Of a stretch of DNA of 64,000 bases, positions 23,574 to 34,181 are shown one piece after another (within the stretch, counting starts at the first letter, position 1; each line of letters opens with the position of its first letter). The position numbers and the translations under genes are program-made. The stretch covers positions 21,100,337-21,164,336 of the forward strand of contig NC_060064.1 in assembly GCF_020283565.1 (NCBI RefSeq), in the 5' to 3' direction. This stretch comes from Trifolium pratense. Taxonomy: Eukaryota > Streptophyta > Magnoliopsida > Fabales > Fabaceae. The notes below the pieces were generated by a model. The model was not told the origin of the DNA. It made no database searches and worked only from the letters and a program-made list of their open reading frames with translations.

Positions 23574-23808
23574 TGGGAAGAGAAATTTTCAAAAATGAGA
23601 AGATGACACACTGTTATGTAAGTGAATTCAATAATCGGATTATCAGACCCAATATAACACGACTTGTAAATCTTACTAAAATCTGAAGTAGGGGTGGGGT
23701 GTACATGGGCCGGATTGGATTGAGTTTAGCCAAAACCCGTTTTATTATTTAGTAGTCTAAGAAACTCAGCCCAAGAATAAGATCTGGCCCAAACCAAATA
23801 TAATCCAA

Positions 23809-24529
23809 GATGTTTTCTCTCCTGACCCCCAAGGTTTCTTTTATACCCCCCTAAAACCCATTTTGCCCTCGTATTTTGAAAAAATTTGGCCAACTTATTT
23901 CGTTTTATAACCAAATTTTTTAAACATGGAAAAAAATTGTTTTATATAAACCGGAATAACATAAATGTTAAGAAAAGAAGAAAGATTTATGTGAAAATTC
24001 GTATAGAGCTACCTGTGGTAAATTTAGCATATCTCTCTAAATATAAGTCGTATGCTAATGATTTTTAATCTAGTGTAAAGAAGACAAAATTTAATACAGG
24101 ATTGACACCAGAATTGTTAAATTTCATTAAGTATAGTATGGGAAAATCTACATACAAGTTTGAGAAAAGTTTATGCTCTGTTTCTGTACCAGTACCCATT
24201 ATTTGGTCAAACTGAACCAATTGGATAGTTAACCCTCAAAACAAAAATTATATTTGTTATCTTGACACCCTAAGCTTTCCAACGAGTGGTCTTTTACTCA
24301 AATCGGACATCGTTTAGTATTTCAAATAAATTGTGGAAGTTGAGGGTCTGATGTTGAATTTATGCAGGAAATCTGGAAAAAAATTTGGAACACAAAATTT
24401 CGGTTTTTATTAACCGAAATTTTTGACCATGACAAAAAAATTCGGTTCGTACAAACCGAAGTACCCCAAGGGCAAAAACGGAAATTCAGGGGTAGAAAAG
24501 AAAGGCGGGGAGTCGGGAGAGAAAACATC
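23809..24529. mobile_element. MULE-type MITE, 721 bp
   Basis: The ends are gatgttttctctc on the left and gagagaaaacatc on the right, exact inverted repeats of 13 bp. The flanks ataatccaa (23800-23808) and ctaatccaa (24530-24538) agree at 8 of 9 bases, as expected for a 9-bp Mutator-like target duplication. Inside are paired 'aaccgaa' blocks. No transposase is visible. Confidence 0.7.
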
Positions 24530-25332
24530 CTAATCCAAACCTTAGTTTTAATCTCTTATATTCTAACTTGTTCCAAAAAGCTATACTTACCCTAATTTTA
24601 TTTTTCCTCTCTTTTTCTATGTGGTCCCATCACTCTTCTTCTAATCTCAACCGTTTAATTTCATTCATATTTTCTGGCTACAAAGGAATACTAAACTCAT
24701 TCCTTTGATTTTGCTCTTTAGGCTCCCTACTTGCTTCGAGACCCCTCTAAAATCCAAAAATACCCTTGAATTTTGGACCAGTAAAGTATGGATCCTAGAA
24801 TTCAAAATCCAAAAATACCCTTTAATTCGGATCGTAAAGTCCGAAGTCGTGTTATAAGGCTGAAAACATGGTGTTTGGGATGAAATTGCTTTAGTATTCT
24901 GCACCTTCGTATAATACGATCCGAAAATGCTTATGTTCGTATTTTATAATCCGAAAGCTTTAGTATTCCTTTTATACTTGAGGCACTCCACTAACCCTAA
25001 GCCCATTTAACTAAAAGTCCAACTCACAATCTTAATAACTCATTCTTTCTATTTAATGTTCTCACCAATTATTTACTCACCGTTTAATAAAATAATTATA
25101 AGCCACCTCATCAAATAATTAAATTAAAATAAATAGATAAATAACGAATAAATAATTTTAGGTCGTTCCAAAACTCCACAATAATGCACTAAGCTGCAAT
25201 TTTGACTTTGAAAAGCGAACACAAGAAGATTAATATTTTTGACTCAGTAATCAAATATCTTAATAACACAAGAAGATTAATATTTTCCATCACAAAAAGT
25301 TAACCGAATATAAATTTAAATTTTTTAAAATA

Positions 25333-25803
25333 GGGTTAAATATGTTTTTGGTCCCTATAGTTTCCCATAATTTTATTTTTAGTCGCTGAAGTTTTTTCCG
25401 TCAGTGTTTTTAGTCCCTATTTTTAATCAAACTCTTGTATATTTTCACATTTTTGAATGATTTTTTATCATCTTATTTATAATATTATAAGAACATATCC
25501 AATAAAAATTTAGACTTTTTTAACATAAGATGAATTTTCATATGAAAACAACTAAGAAATTCATATTTAATTCATCTCTTTTTTAAAAAAATTAAACTTT
25601 TGTAAGACATATTCATATAATGTACTAAACATGACCGAAGAAAAAAAATTAAAATTTTGAATGATATGCATGAGCTGAATGAAAAGAAGGCACAAAAACT
25701 CATGACAGAAAATACTTCAGGGACCAAAAAGTACGAAAACAAATCTTCAAGGACTAAAAACAAAATTTTGGAAAACAATAGGGGCCAAAAACATATTTAA
25801 CCC
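25333..25803. mobile_element. MULE-type MITE, 471 bp
   Basis: The left end gggttaaatatgtttttgg pairs with the right end ccaaaaacatatttaaccc. The flanks tttaaaata (25324-25332) and tgtaaaata (25804-25812) match at 8 of 9. This 'ggtccct' TIR family is common in legumes. It is non-coding. Confidence 0.75.
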
Positions 25804-25947
25804 TGTAAAATATAACTTACATGATACTTTTTAGTTTTTACCACATGGTGGAATGACGTAGAGGAGCATTACTTGTATTTCACTCTAACTATCATCTTGT
25901 GTAACTAGAGCTATAAAAAATGGGCGGGGCTGATGGGCCGGCCCATT

Positions 25948-28357
25948 CACTACAAGAAAATTGTCATTTTGCGACACTTCTCTTGCAACCACTTGGGCAA
26001 AACCGTCGCAAAGTGTAATTTTTGAAATATTTGTGACAGTGGTTACGACGGTTTTAACAACCGTTGCAGAATTATTCATAAAAAATACCCCTTCATGACT
26101 AAGTCACTCAAAAGTCAAAATACAATCCAAGTCCTTCAAAACACAAAAACGCAGAAACCTCATCTCTTCCAGTTCTAGGTCCAACCCAAACACAGAAATG
26201 CACGCAAACCAAAGAATCAAAATCGGCGAAGCTATGGAGTTCGAGTTGCAATTCCTTCAACCACAAACGCCTCCAAATTCCTAACTCGTTCCAAATCTTC
26301 ATCTTTTAGTCATTTCAAATCCCTAACATGCTCTAAATCCCTAATCTCTAAATCCAAATCCAAATCCAAATCGACGAAGCTTCTCTCGTTTTGTCGCCAA
26401 ATCCAAATCCAAATCCCTAATCTCGTTCATCGTTCCAATCCCTAATCTCTAAATCTCTCTCCAAATCGACGAAGCTTCTCTCATTTTGTCTTCGGTAAGT
26501 GACGAACTTTCTCTTTCGTTCTCTAGTCTGTGTGAGCTTACTCGTTCATGATTTTTTTGTTTATTTGATTTCTATGCAATACCATCCTAGTGTGAACAAG
26601 GAACTTAGGACATCTGAAAAGATTAAAGCGATTACTATTCCTATGAGGTATGTTTTGAACTTACACCACTCTGTGTGTGCACCAACACAAAACATATGAT
26701 TTTTGAAGCTTAAAGTTGAATTATATTACATCTGAAACTGGATTTTCAAGTGTAAGTGTTGCATATTTTCAATGAATATCTTATGTAATGTGTGATGGAT
26801 TTTTTTTTTGTTTTTTTATCATAAGGTTTTTTAGCCTTGTTAATGAATTTAAAGGAATATTGAATGAATTATGTGTGTTGCTACTCTTTGAAAGACTTGT
26901 GCCATGATAATTTTCCTCATTTGGTTATGCAAAATATTTTAAATAAGTCCTTTATAGAAGAGTTCATATGATATAGAAGGAGCGGAGCAGTTTCGGTTAG
27001 ATGTTGCTCAAAATCCAAATGATAAGAGTTCATATGGTGCAATCTGTGTAAAGCTCAACTATTTGGAGTGGATGAAGCAAAACAAGGAAACATTAGCTTA
27101 AGGCATGTCATTGATTCTAGTACTACTAGTTAGGAGGTTATCATAAATAGAGAACATAATATTCAATTAATTATTCACTTTCTTGATGAATTTAGGTTGG
27201 AAAAGACCCAAGGTCAGTCATGAGGGGAGCATATAACATGTTTGAAGACAGTGGAGATCCTAAAATGGTGTGCTCAATATTCAATTAATCACTGATTTGG
27301 TTTTCATTGTCTTGTTTTACCAGTCTACTGTTCTGGTTTTCTTGTTATTGCCTGAGATGTTTTAAGCATGTGCAAGGCCTTTGTTTTGTGAAGGGACATA
27401 AATTTTCTTTAGTATGAATCAAAATCGATGATTGATTTTATCATTCCTTAAATGGCTGTAGCATTTAAAAAACCATGTACCATCATAATTATGCAATATG
27501 CACCTTTATTTTTGAACTATTAGAGAATTACGTCATACTTGGTTTGTTTGGAGAGAATTACATATAGGCTATAGAGTAATCAAAAGAGTATTTCTACTTG
27601 TTGGATGTTGATGGTTGTAGCATGTCTCTGCTTGTTGCAGCGTATCAAAATTATCTATAAATGCATTCATGGTTTTACTTTTATATGCATTTAGATTTGC
27701 ATTTGAATATCTTTTTGACTGCCTTGTTGTAGGTAAATTGCATTTTTTGGCAAGACTGGTACTCTAACTATTGGGAAGCGCCTAAATACAAAACTATTGA
27801 TCAACTTGCAAGTCTTCTTATGGGCAAAGGATTGATTTTAAATATTACAGTATGTACACATTTCTTAGCTAGACCAAAAAATGCAACATATAAGATGCAA
27901 ATCCATTCTTTAACACAGGTCTGTTGATTATATGGCTTTCCAAGGTTTAATGTCGTTGTAGAAATTGGATCATGTCAAGGTATCAAGATGAAGATCATTC
28001 ATAATTGGTCTATACACTATAGTCTACTGATATAGTTAATAGTAGAATTATCATTCTTGTCGTATAAATGAATATTAGTGACTGTGCTGAAATATTTATT
28101 TACTTCTTCATCTAAATAATGATATTCATTGAGAATTTTTTTAACCTTCACTCTATCTTCAATTGTAGAAATAACTTGTTCATACGTTTTTTTACATGAT
28201 TATTCACCCATTCACTCAGGCTTCTTGTTTTTCTGAGGTTTTGTTTTGATGGTGTTGGTTCTAGTGTGATATACTTTTTTGTTTGTTTGTATATGTGTAT
28301 TACTAATACTATAATCATCTTTGTAGTGTGTGTAACATGTCTTGCCTTTATTTCTCT
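25948..28357 (+). mobile_element. CACTA transposon terminus with internal spliced-looking sequence
   Basis: CACTACAAGAAAA at 25948 is the diagnostic terminal repeat of plant CACTA (En/Spm) transposons, preceded by ATT as a possible 3-bp target duplication. The next 180 bases hold subterminal repeats (gcgacac, cgtcgcaaagtg, acgacggtttt, aaccgttgcag). Downstream is a C-rich leader with repeated 'aaatccaaatcc' (26320-26470) and several short open blocks with splice-like borders: 26574-26647, 26968-27101, 27196-27268 and 27733-27852. No transposase was recognised, so it may be a non-autonomous element that has captured host gene pieces. The other terminus is not seen before the assembly gap. Confidence 0.6.
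27740..27835 (+). pseudogene. Fragment resembling a P1B-type metal ATPase phosphorylation site
   Basis: After an acceptor-like AG at 27732, one frame reads FFGKTGTLTIGK, then NTKLL, before a stop at 27833. In heavy-metal P1B ATPases (HMA5/RAN1 type) the catalytic segment is FDKTGTLTxGK followed closely by a similar xNTKLL stretch. The phosphorylated Asp is Gly here (GGC at 27749-27751), so the piece cannot work as an ATPase site. Only about 30 codons match. It is best explained as a captured, decayed exon inside the CACTA element. Confidence 0.4.
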
Positions 28358-28857
28358 NNNNNNNNNNNNNNNNNNNNNNNNNNNNNNNNNNNNNNNNNNN
28401 NNNNNNNNNNNNNNNNNNNNNNNNNNNNNNNNNNNNNNNNNNNNNNNNNNNNNNNNNNNNNNNNNNNNNNNNNNNNNNNNNNNNNNNNNNNNNNNNNNNN
28501 NNNNNNNNNNNNNNNNNNNNNNNNNNNNNNNNNNNNNNNNNNNNNNNNNNNNNNNNNNNNNNNNNNNNNNNNNNNNNNNNNNNNNNNNNNNNNNNNNNNN
28601 NNNNNNNNNNNNNNNNNNNNNNNNNNNNNNNNNNNNNNNNNNNNNNNNNNNNNNNNNNNNNNNNNNNNNNNNNNNNNNNNNNNNNNNNNNNNNNNNNNNN
28701 NNNNNNNNNNNNNNNNNNNNNNNNNNNNNNNNNNNNNNNNNNNNNNNNNNNNNNNNNNNNNNNNNNNNNNNNNNNNNNNNNNNNNNNNNNNNNNNNNNNN
28801 NNNNNNNNNNNNNNNNNNNNNNNNNNNNNNNNNNNNNNNNNNNNNNNNNNNNNNNNN
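28358..28857. other. Assembly gap of 500 N
   Basis: Exactly 500 N, a round number usually used as a placeholder. The true length is unknown. The 5' LTR, gag and protease of the following gypsy element, and the far end of the CACTA element, may be missing here. Confidence 0.98.
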
Positions 28858-29056
28858 ATAGGAAGTCAACTCAGCATGATGGAAACATTACAGAGTGTGC
28901 TTGGTAAACCCAAATTGAAGGGAGGAATAGGTGGGAAGGAAGAGAAGAATAAGGTAAGTTGTGGAGTCCTACATTCTTTAGAGGTGAATCAATCTGAGGA
29001 ATTGGAACAACTGTTGAGTTTGTGTGCAGATGTGTTCCAAGATCCAAAGGGATTGC

Positions 29057-30000
29057 CACCAAAAGAAAAAAGGAACATGTTATTACCTTAAGAGAAGGAG
29101 CAGAGGCTGTCAATGTGAGACCCTATAGGTACCCTCACCATCATAAAAATGAAATTGAAAAACAAGTTAATGAAATGATGAAGGCTGGAATTATTCGACA
29201 CAGTACCAGCTCATTTTCTAGTCCTGTTATATTAGTTAAAAAGAAAGATAATTCCTGGAGGATGTGTGTGGATTATAGAGCGTTGAACAAAGCTACCATA
29301 CCAGATAAATTTCCTATTCCGGTGATTGAGGAATTACTGGATGAGCTACATGGAGCTAGCTATTTTTCTAAGCTAGACCTTAAATCAGGGTACCATCAGG
29401 TTAGGGTCAAGGAAACAGATATCCACAAGACTGCATTTCGTACACATGAAGGACATTACGAATTTCTTGTTATGCCCTTTGGATTGATGAACGCACCATC
29501 AACTTTTCAAAGTCTAATGAATGAGGTATTCAAACCATTATTGAGGAAATCTGTTCTTGTCTTTTTTGATGACATATTGGTTTACAGTAAAACCTGGTCT
29601 GAGCACATGAGTCATTTGAAAGAAGTATTACACATAATGCAATCTCAACAACTTGTGGCTAATAAGAAAAAATGCCAGTTTGGTCAGAAATCTGTGGAAT
29701 ATTTGGGGCACTTAATCACATATCAAGGAGTAGCAGTGGACCCTAGTAAAATTGTGAGTGTGACAAATTGGCCCATTCCCAAGAATGTAAAAGGTGTGAG
29801 GGGATTTTTGGGTCTAACTGGATATTATAGGAAATTCATCAAGGACTATGGGAAGATAGCTAAGCCCTTGACTGAATTAACTAAAAAGGATGCTTTTGTG
29901 TGGAATGAAAAAGCACTTCATGCTTTTGAAACTCTCAAGAAATGCTTGACTACTGCCCCTGTACTTGCTTTACCAAATTTCGGTAAAGAGTTTGTCATTG
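29057..30000 (+). pseudogene. Ty3/gypsy reverse transcriptase domain
   Basis: About 310 codons cover fingers, palm and connection. Visible motifs are [11 protein letters not shown], the catalytic [10 protein letters not shown] segment, [12 protein letters not shown] and the active site FFDDILVYS (the usual YxDD box has Phe instead of Tyr), then [10 protein letters not shown]. It is out of frame with the upstream linker (one base missing near 29060) and with RNase H (one extra base near 30000). It copies element RNA to DNA when intact; this copy is broken. Confidence 0.92.
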
Positions 30001-30520
30001 GAATCTGATGCTTCAGGAAGTGGAATTGGGGCCATTCTGATGCAAGATAAGAAACCTATAGCTTATTTCAGTAAAGCTTTAGGGGTTCGAAATCTAGCCA
30101 AGTCAGCTTATGAAAAGGAACTGATGGCTGTGGTTCTTTCCATACAACATTGGAGACCCTATTTGATTGGGAGGAAATTTATAGTTTCAACTGATCAAAA
30201 GAGTTTGAAGCAACTGTTACAGCAGAGAATGGTTTCTGCAGATCAACAGAATTGGGCAGCAAAATTGTTAGGGTATGATTTTGATATAATATATAAACCT
30301 GGGAGGCTCAATAATGGGGCTGATGCACTCTCAAGAGTGAATGAAGGAGAGGTGTGTCAGTTTGTCAGTAGTGTACATTGGCAAGATGAAGACATGTTGA
30401 AATCTGAAGTACATGAAGATCCTCAATTAAAGCAGATTATAGAAGCATTGCAACAAGATGCTCAAGCCAAACCAGGTTATGAGTACAAGAATGGTGTTTT
30501 GCTGTATGAAGGGAGGTTAG
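30001..30520 (+). pseudogene. Ty3/gypsy RNase H domain and linker
   Basis: The frame begins [15 protein letters not shown], then YEKELMAVV and STDQKSLK, and closes with the GADALSR motif typical of gypsy RNase H. It is shifted by one base relative to both neighbours. An extra A near 30520 ends the frame just before the integrase. Confidence 0.9.
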
Positions 30521-31645
30521 TAAATTTCTGCACATTCTTCCATGGTGCAAACTTTATTGTCTGAATTTCATACCACTCCTCAAGGAGGTCATTCAGGTTT
30601 TTACAAAACTTATAGAAGAATTGCTGCAAATTTATACTGGATTGGTATGAAGAACACTGTACAGGAATTTGTCAAAGCATGTGATACTTGCCAACGACAG
30701 AAGTATTTGACTAGTTCTCCTGGTGGTTTATTACAACCATTACCTATCCCAGATCGCATATGGGAGGATTTGTCAATGGATTTCATAACAGGGCTACCCA
30801 AATCTAAAGGTTATGAAGCAATTCTGGTGATAGTTGACAGATTGTCAAAATATGTGCATTTCATACCATTGAAGCATCCTTATACAGCAAAAATCATTGC
30901 TGAGATTTTTGTTAGAGAAGTGGTAAGATTACATGGAATTCCTTTATCTATTGTCAGTGACAGGGATCCAATTTTCATGAGTAAGTTTTGGAGAGAGCTG
31001 TTCAAGTTACAGGGTACTAAACTTAAAATGAGTACTGCTTACCATCCAGAAACTGATGGTCAAACAGAGGTGGTGAATCGTTGTTTGGAAACATACTTGA
31101 GATGTTTCATAACTGATCAGCCTAGAACATGGGCCAATTGGATTTCTTGGTCTGAATACTGGTTTAATACTAGTTATCATTCAGCTACTGGGCAAACCCC
31201 TTATGAGGTGGTCTATGGGAGAGCACCCCCAGTTATTACACGCTGGGTGCATGGAGAAACTAGAGTGGATGCTGTGCAAAAAGAGCTAGTGGATAGAGAT
31301 GAAGCTCTTAGACAATTAAGACAACAATTGCACAGAGCCCAAGATAGAATGAAACAGTTGTCTGATAAAAAGAGGTGTGACAGAAGCTTTGAGATTGGAG
31401 AATGGGTTTTTGTCAAGCTAAGGGCTCATAGACAACAATCTGTGGTCTGCAGGATCAATGCAAAATTGGCAGCTAGATATTATGGTCCATACCCTGTATT
31501 GGAACGTGTAGGAGCTGTTGCTTATCGTCTCAAACTTCCTGAAGGGTCAAAGGTCCATGCAGTGTTCCATGTATCTTTGTTAAAAAAGGCAGTTGGAAAT
31601 TACCATGATAGTGAAGAATTACCAGAATTGCAAGGTGAACAGGGG
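30521..31645 (+). pseudogene. Ty3/gypsy integrase
   Basis: About 370 codons. The N-terminal HHCC zinc finger appears as H..H around GGHSGFYKTYRR and the CDTCQRQK cysteine pair. The DDE core follows: the first Asp in LSMDFITGLP, the second in SDRDPIF, the Glu in HPETDGQTEVVNR. A typical gypsy C-terminus follows (FVKLRAHRQ, YGPYPVLERVG, VFHVSLLKKA). The frame ends early at a run of six G near 31645, before the chromodomain. Confidence 0.92.
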
Positions 31646-31810
31646 GGTGTCAATTGAGCCAGAAGCAGTGTTGGCTAATCGTTTTGTGTGGATGCAAAAT
31701 GAGAAAGTGGGACCAGGTTCTCATTCATTGGAAGGGTCAGAAAATAGAAGAGGCTACATGGGAAGATGTAGTAATGATGAAGAGTCAATTTCCAAATTTT
31801 TGTCTTGAGG
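31646..31810 (+). pseudogene. Chromodomain-like C-terminus of the gypsy integrase
   Basis: Across a further one-base shift near 31702, the reading continues as SIEPEAVLANR, then WDQVLIHWKG and EEATWEDV, the typical chromovirus chromodomain pattern that helps target insertion to chromatin. It is separated from the integrase by frame changes. Confidence 0.8.
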
Positions 31811-31838
31811 ACAAGACAAGTCTTTCAGGAGGGAGTAT

Positions 31839-32243
31839 TGTTAGGACTCAGAATGCAAATGTTGACAATGAGTCATCATTAGCTAATGATCACCATGTGG
31901 GGCCTAGGAATTGGTTAGTTTATTCTAGAAGAAGGACAGCTGGCAGGAAGAGTTAGTTGTGACGTAGAGCAAGAGAGAGAAGGGTGATAGCTAGTAGTAA
32001 CTTCCTTTCCACAATATAAGGAGTCAGATATGATTGGAGAAGCATCTTATCATTTTTACTAAGTTTGTTAGAATGCAGGTCCAAGTCTAACTTGGCCTTA
32101 CTGAGCGTTGCTCTGGTTAGTTACAGTGTTAGGATCCCATTTCTCCTAATCTCATCTGTAATTCTTCATCATTATTATCAATAAAGCTATATTTGCCCTG
32201 TTTTTCACTATATTTCCATTGATACCTGTTCTGGTTCGTATCA
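31839..32243 (+). repeat. 3' LTR of the Ty3/gypsy element
   Basis: It starts TGTTAGGACTC right after the purine-rich tract and ends near 32243 in ..cgtatca, a TG..CA structure of about 405 bp. A TATA-like stretch (aatataagg, 32013) and a polyadenylation-like AATAAA (32180) are in place for a promoter and terminator. No second LTR is present in the window. The 3' edge is approximate. Confidence 0.7.
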
Positions 32244-32689
32244 CTTTTCATGTGGAATCCTACTCGAACATTTTGCCCATTTCCTCTACGTACACGATTA
32301 CAACAATTCTTCTTTCCTTCCTACCAGATTTTTATAATCTTATGCATATCCTATTAAAACTTATCTATTATTTTATATATACACCTAATATATGATATAT
32401 ATATCTATTTTAATGATGGTTACTTCACATGCAAGTATTAAAACTGAAGCGGTTGTTTTTATTGCGAATAACTTTTCAATCCCCAACAAAAACTCTTCAA
32501 CATCTTTATGATGAAAGAAATATTAAATATTTGCAACTCAAAAGAAAAGATAAAATAAATGTTAAATTGACATACAAAATTGACAAAAGTAAAGTTTTTT
32601 TCATGAGTTTTTATGTATTTTCGACATCTATAAAAATTGTATCGGATTGAATAATAAGTGATTGGAAATTTGGTGATTCTATGTTTGTT

Positions 32690-32840
32690 ATGCGGTCTTG
32701 AGTCAGACTCTACTGATCATCTATTTGTTTTTTTTAAGTCAAATTTTATCGGTCTGATATAAAATTTTCAGGTGGTTGAGTGTTAAGTTGGTGTCTCCTC
32801 GTGATATGTTTAGGTGGTTACTAATTTGACATGTTATTGT
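32690..32840 (+). pseudogene. LINE zinc-finger (zf-RVT) fragment
   Basis: One frame reads CGLESDSTDHLFVFF, and after a one-base shift WLSVKLVSPRDMF. This resembles the zf-RVT module (C.....STDHLF..C...W..I..W.G) found at the C-terminus of plant LINE reverse transcriptases. Stops and shifts show decay. The G/T-rich sequence to about 33210 probably belongs to the same relic, cut by the small Helitron at 33218. Confidence 0.45.
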
Positions 32841-33217
32841 GCAAATTATCTTTTTTACTCGAAACGATGTAATACCGGCACCCCCTATTCCTTCTATGAG
32901 TGGGGATGCACCCTTTTTTATGATTGGTTTTCAGTGATCCAAGTTTGTTGGCGCGACCCTCATATGTTTGTCTGGCTTTTGGGGTAGATCTTTTCTTCTC
33001 CTTGTGAGGAGTCTGTTTTTATCGTGTTTGAGGTGTTGGGGTTATATTTATTTTACATTGGCCAAGTTTGCGTGTTTTTACTTTTGATTTCTTGCGTAAT
33101 TTGGGTGAGATCGTTGTTTGTATGCATTCGGATGTTAAGCCTTTTGTTTTAGGTGATAGATTTATGATGGTAATTTGTACTCATTTGTATTCTAAACTTT
33201 CTCTTATTTTTTGTATA

Positions 33218-33740
33218 CTAGACATTTACCCGTGCAATGCACGAATCTTATGCGTTATTTTATACTATAATGTTAAAAAATTATTTGTATAAGTAGTAAA
33301 TTTAAAATTGAAACAATAGGTATTATCAAAATAATAGTAACAATAGAAGTTATTTAAATGTGATATAGATGTTAAATATATATTTATACATTTAAAAAAA
33401 CTTATTTATACATCACATTTGAAGTTACTTTGGTATATTCTTCATTAACATTGATTAGCAATATCTTTAACTCATTCTTCAAAATTACTCTGAAAATGAC
33501 AACATATAATTGACCATGGAAAACAATTGATGTTGAAACATAAGTTTTTATTTATATTATAAATCTCATTGGAGGATTCTGAGTTGGATAAACAACTTCA
33601 TTATCTCTTACCAAAAAACTACTGTATTATCGAATTTGTCATTTATATTAATTTGAAACTTGTTGGAGCAAAGATAAACCAACTTAACTCATACTCAAAT
33701 ATCGAATATGATAAAAAAAAAAAAATGAATAATAACCCAA

Positions 33741-33776
<36 letters not shown>

Positions 33777-33902
33777 TACAATTAGTACCCCACATTAAAT
33801 GGATGTAAGTGGATGATGTGGCTAAATGAAAGGTTTTCATTGGTTTGTGGATTAGAGTTTAGATAAGCAATTCAACAACTATCTAGGATTTATATATATA
33901 GA
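33218..33902 (-). mobile_element. Non-autonomous Helitron, 685 bp
   Basis: Read on the - strand, it begins TCTATATATATAAATCC at 33902 and ends with a hairpin (cgtgcattgcacg) followed, nine bases later, by CTAG at 33221-33218. The flanks are A on the 5' side and T on the 3' side, the exact Helitron insertion rule (between A and T, no duplication). The 3' end pattern matches that of the large element at 34156. No gene is inside; it carries an (AAT)n run at 33740-33776. Confidence 0.78.
33740..33776. repeat. (AAT)n microsatellite
   Basis: About twelve AAT units in the small Helitron. Confidence 0.95.
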
Positions 33903-34155
33903 TATAATATTATATTTCTCATTAAAAAAAACTTTATTAAAATGAACAGATACATCAATTGGCCGCAATGAACAGTTTTAGCTTTTGAATTTTTTTTTGT
34001 CGGCAAAAAATATTCTCTTTTTTTTTTTTTTTTTTAAAGTGAATAATGTAGTCTTTCTGTGGGTACCAAAATCTTCTCTAAATTTTTGAAATACTATTGT
34101 GCTTTTGTGGGTTGGTCATTGAAACCTACACAGAATATAATGGATGGTAGACATA

Positions 34156-34181
34156 CTAGCCAGTACCCGTGCGTCGCACGG
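34156..34181 (-). terminator. Helitron 3' terminus: hairpin plus CTAG
   Basis: On the - strand, ccgtgcgacgcacgg (34181-34167) forms a 6-bp stem with a 3-base loop, and CTAG closes the element at 34159-34156. In Helitrons this hairpin is thought to signal the end of rolling-circle replication. The next base is T, as required. Confidence 0.85.

Larger units (their letters stand above)
28858..32243 (+). mobile_element. Ty3/gypsy retrotransposon (chromovirus type), 5' part missing
   Basis: In order: linker (28858), reverse transcriptase, RNase H, integrase, a chromodomain-like C-terminus, a purine-rich tract (caggagggag, 31827-31836) and a 3' LTR. The domain order and the chromodomain-like WKG..EEATWED motif place it in the gypsy chromoviruses. 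No gag, protease or 5' LTR is present to the right of the gap. Five single-base frame changes break the polyprotein (about 29060, 30000, 30520, 31645 and 31702). The 5-bp target duplication cannot be tested without the 5' end. Confidence 0.9.

Noticed and set aside
28266..29091. Open frames of 173-249 codons on both strands around 28350-28860
   Set aside because: They are made almost wholly of unknown residues from the N gap; there is no sequence behind them.
33068..33292. 74-codon frame with Phe/Cys-rich composition
   Set aside because: It straddles the end of the decayed LINE segment and the Helitron boundary at 33218, so it cannot be one gene.
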